Assembly (NCBI GenBank): GCA_002699485.1
Contig: PAAV01000045.1
Span: 1-33,069 of the forward strand
Source of the DNA: Chloroflexota bacterium
GTDB taxonomy: Bacteria; Chloroflexota; Dehalococcoidia; Lucifugimonadales; UBA2962
DNA: 33,069 nucleotides
Direction of reading: 5' to 3'
The stretch's first letter is position 1; each line of letters opens with the position of its first letter. Position numbers and translations under genes: made by a program. Positions 31,784-33,069 of the stretch are shown one piece after another. The notes beneath the pieces were generated by a model. The model was given only the letters and a program-made list of their open reading frames with translations, was not told the origin of the DNA and did no database searches.

Positions 31784-32278
31784 ATGCAAGAAGAAAAAAA
31801 CAGTTTGTCAAAGATGTTACAAAAACGAATTTCTGAACAACTAGATAATCGCTGGATTGGCATTGCTGCAGCTTTAATTTCAGCATTGGGTTACGGTTCA
31901 GGAGCTATAGTAAGCAAGCATGTTGTCACGAACCATACAGGACCTGTGACTGCCACCGCTTTTTCACTGCTTTTTGGTGGAATATTAGTTTTCGCATTGT
32001 TTTATAGAGATTTGATGTTCGATTTTAAATCTAGCCCAACAAAAGCATGGATACCAGTGATTTTCACTGGTATATCAGCATCAATAGGGGTAACATTTTG
32101 GTTTCTTTCAATGGTTAAGTTGCCATTGGTGGTGTCCGCACCTCTGGTAGGTGCTTACCCATTAGTATCTATAATCCTGGCTTGGATTTTCATAAGGAAA
32201 TTAGATCGAATAACTTGGAAAACAATTTGTGGAGCGATACTGGTAGTAATAGGTATAACATTGGTGAGCGTTGGTTAA
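31784..32278 (+). CDS. EamA/DMT transporter, C-terminal half
   Basis: 164 residues: a polar N-terminal stretch of about 22 residues (KNSLSKMLQKRISEQLDN) and then one EamA domain with about five helices (WIGIAAALISALGYGSGAIVSK at the start, ICGAILVVIGITLVSVG at the end). ATG 31784 lies immediately after the TAG of the N-terminal half and in the same frame; only a weak GAG-containing ribosome site is upstream. Removing that single stop would give a 327-residue, ten-helix protein of ordinary DMT size with a long charged linker. Either two half-proteins form a heterodimer, or this is a nonsense allele or a read-through product. It ends 4 bp before purL. Confidence 0.85.
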   Translation: MQEEKNSLSKMLQKRISEQLDNRWIGIAAALISALGYGSGAIVSKHVVTNHTGPVTATAFSLLFGGILVFALFYRDLMFDFKSSPTKAWIPVIFTGISASIGVTFWFLSMVKLPLVVSAPLVGAYPLVSIILAWIFIRKLDRITWKTICGAILVVIGITLVSVG

Positions 32279-32282
32279 AACA

Positions 32283-33069
32283 ATGAAAATCACAGATAAA
32301 CAATTAAATGAGCTAGCTTTATCTAAACCAGAGTACCAACTCATAGTTAAGCGGCTGGGTCGTGAACCAAACCATTTAGAGTTGGGATTATTTGGGTCAC
32401 TGTGGTCTGAGCATTGTGGCTATAAGCACTCCAAATTATTGATAAAAACGTTGCCTACCGAAAGTGATAAATTGTTAGTTGAGCCTGGCGTTGAAAATGC
32501 GGGTGTTATCGATTTAGATGAGATAGCCGTTGTGATGAAAGTAGAGTCTCACAATCATCCTTCCGCAATTGAACCTTATGAGGGGGCTGCAACCGGAGTA
32601 GGAGGCATAGTTAGGGACATTTTAGCTATGGGTGCTAGACCAATAGCTCTACTAAATTCCTTAAGATTTGGGCCTCTAAGCGAGCCTTATAGTAAAAGAA
32701 TATTTGAAGGAGTAGTGTCTGGAATATCAGGATATGGAAACTGCATAGGAGTCCCAGATGTAGGAGGAGAAATAGGGTTCTCCAAAACATATTCTGGGAA
32801 CCCTCTAGTAAATGCAATGTGTATTGGGCTGGTTGAACCTAAATATATGGCTCGTGCGGTAACCGGAGATCCTGGAAATGTTCTTTTATTGGTAGGTGCT
32901 GACACCGGTAAAGATGGAATTCATGGAGCATCAGGATTGGCTTCGCAGACTTTTGAAGAAGGCCGTGAAGAACTTAGGCCAACAGTGCAGGTTGGAAATC
33001 CTTTTCTGGAAAAAGTTTTGATTGAGGCTTGTTTGGAATTAATAAATTCTGGAGATTATGTAGGCCTAC
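32283..33069 (+). CDS. purL: Phosphoribosylformylglycinamidine synthase, synthetase subunit (5' part)
   Basis: 262 codons visible, cut by the window end; the frame is open throughout. This is the small (PurS-requiring) PurL type, beginning directly with KITDKQLNELALSKPEYQ. Motifs: LGLFGSLWSEHCGYKHSK (usually SEHCSYKxS), VMKVESHNHPSAIEPYEGAATGVGGIVRDILAMGARPIAL with the ATP/Mg site, and GNCIGVPDVGGEIGF. It catalyses ATP-dependent conversion of FGAR to FGAM using ammonia from PurQ. It follows the EamA pair by 4 bp and so belongs to the gltX-purQ transcript. ATG 32283 is the only good start and has no strong ribosome site. Confidence 0.96.
   Translation, partial: MKITDKQLNELALSKPEYQLIVKRLGREPNHLELGLFGSLWSEHCGYKHSKLLIKTLPTESDKLLVEPGVENAGVIDLDEIAVVMKVESHNHPSAIEPYEGAATGVGGIVRDILAMGARPIALLNSLRFGPLSEPYSKRIFEGVVSGISGYGNCIGVPDVGGEIGFSKTYSGNPLVNAMCIGLVEPKYMARAVTGDPGNVLLLVGADTGKDGIHGASGLASQTFEEGREELRPTVQVGNPFLEKVLIEACLELINSGDYVGL

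Overview
The window is compact bacterial DNA of roughly 40% G+C. Genes are tightly packed, many overlap by 4 bp, and TTG starts are frequent. No phage, transposon, rRNA or CRISPR array is visible. The gene mix suggests a free-living, probably marine oligotroph, and the best guess is a SAR202-like member of Chloroflexota/Dehalococcoidia. The clues are several short-chain dehydrogenases, a two-component-type flavin monooxygenase, a MacA/peptidoglycan-binding exporter with a Cys-motif lipoprotein, and an AceE-like TPP enzyme. The lineage is inferred from gene style only, not from a marker alignment.

Layout. 1-1029: 3' part of a DUF2339-type polytopic membrane protein, ending at a long hairpin. 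1166-1426 (-): a small RRM RNA-binding protein. 1661-3057 (+): a zinc alcohol dehydrogenase and a 98-residue unknown, each ending in the same 36-bp direct repeat. 3073-6725 (-): a catabolic-looking operon of SDR, GatC-amidase fusion and flavin monooxygenase. 6827-11675 (+), divergent from it: malate synthase-like protein, hydroxypyruvate isomerase and an AceE/transketolase-like TPP enzyme, which together read as a C2/C3 (glyoxylate/hydroxypyruvate) module. 11751-12443 (+): a cyclophilin lipoprotein with a strong bidirectional terminator. 12495-16543: envelope proteins, namely a membrane-anchored VWA protein, a small lipoprotein, and a pair made of a CX4C thioredoxin-like lipoprotein and a single-span membrane protein.

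16627-16760 (+): a candidate orphan small RNA of about 100 nt with its own promoter, two nested stems and a perfect intrinsic terminator. 16812-18391 (-): a tandem pair of paralogous SDRs. 18449-22986 (-): a four-gene envelope exporter cassette (lipoprotein, repeat-containing MacA-like fusion protein with a peptidoglycan-binding domain, ABC ATPase, MacB/FtsX permease), preceded on the same strand by tRNA-Met(CAT). 23211-27535: PIG-L deacetylase, PLP aminotransferase, threonine synthase-like protein and threonine aldolase-like protein. 27630 to the end (+): a housekeeping run of lspA, an rluD-like gene, gltX, purQ, two half-length EamA transporter genes separated only by an in-frame TAG, and the start of purL.

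The least explained items are the orphan small RNA, the in-frame TAG that splits the EamA transporter, the C2/C3 module built around an orphan E1-type TPP enzyme, the exporter cassette with 26-residue repeats in both hairpin arms, and the 36-bp repeat bracketing the 98-residue gene.
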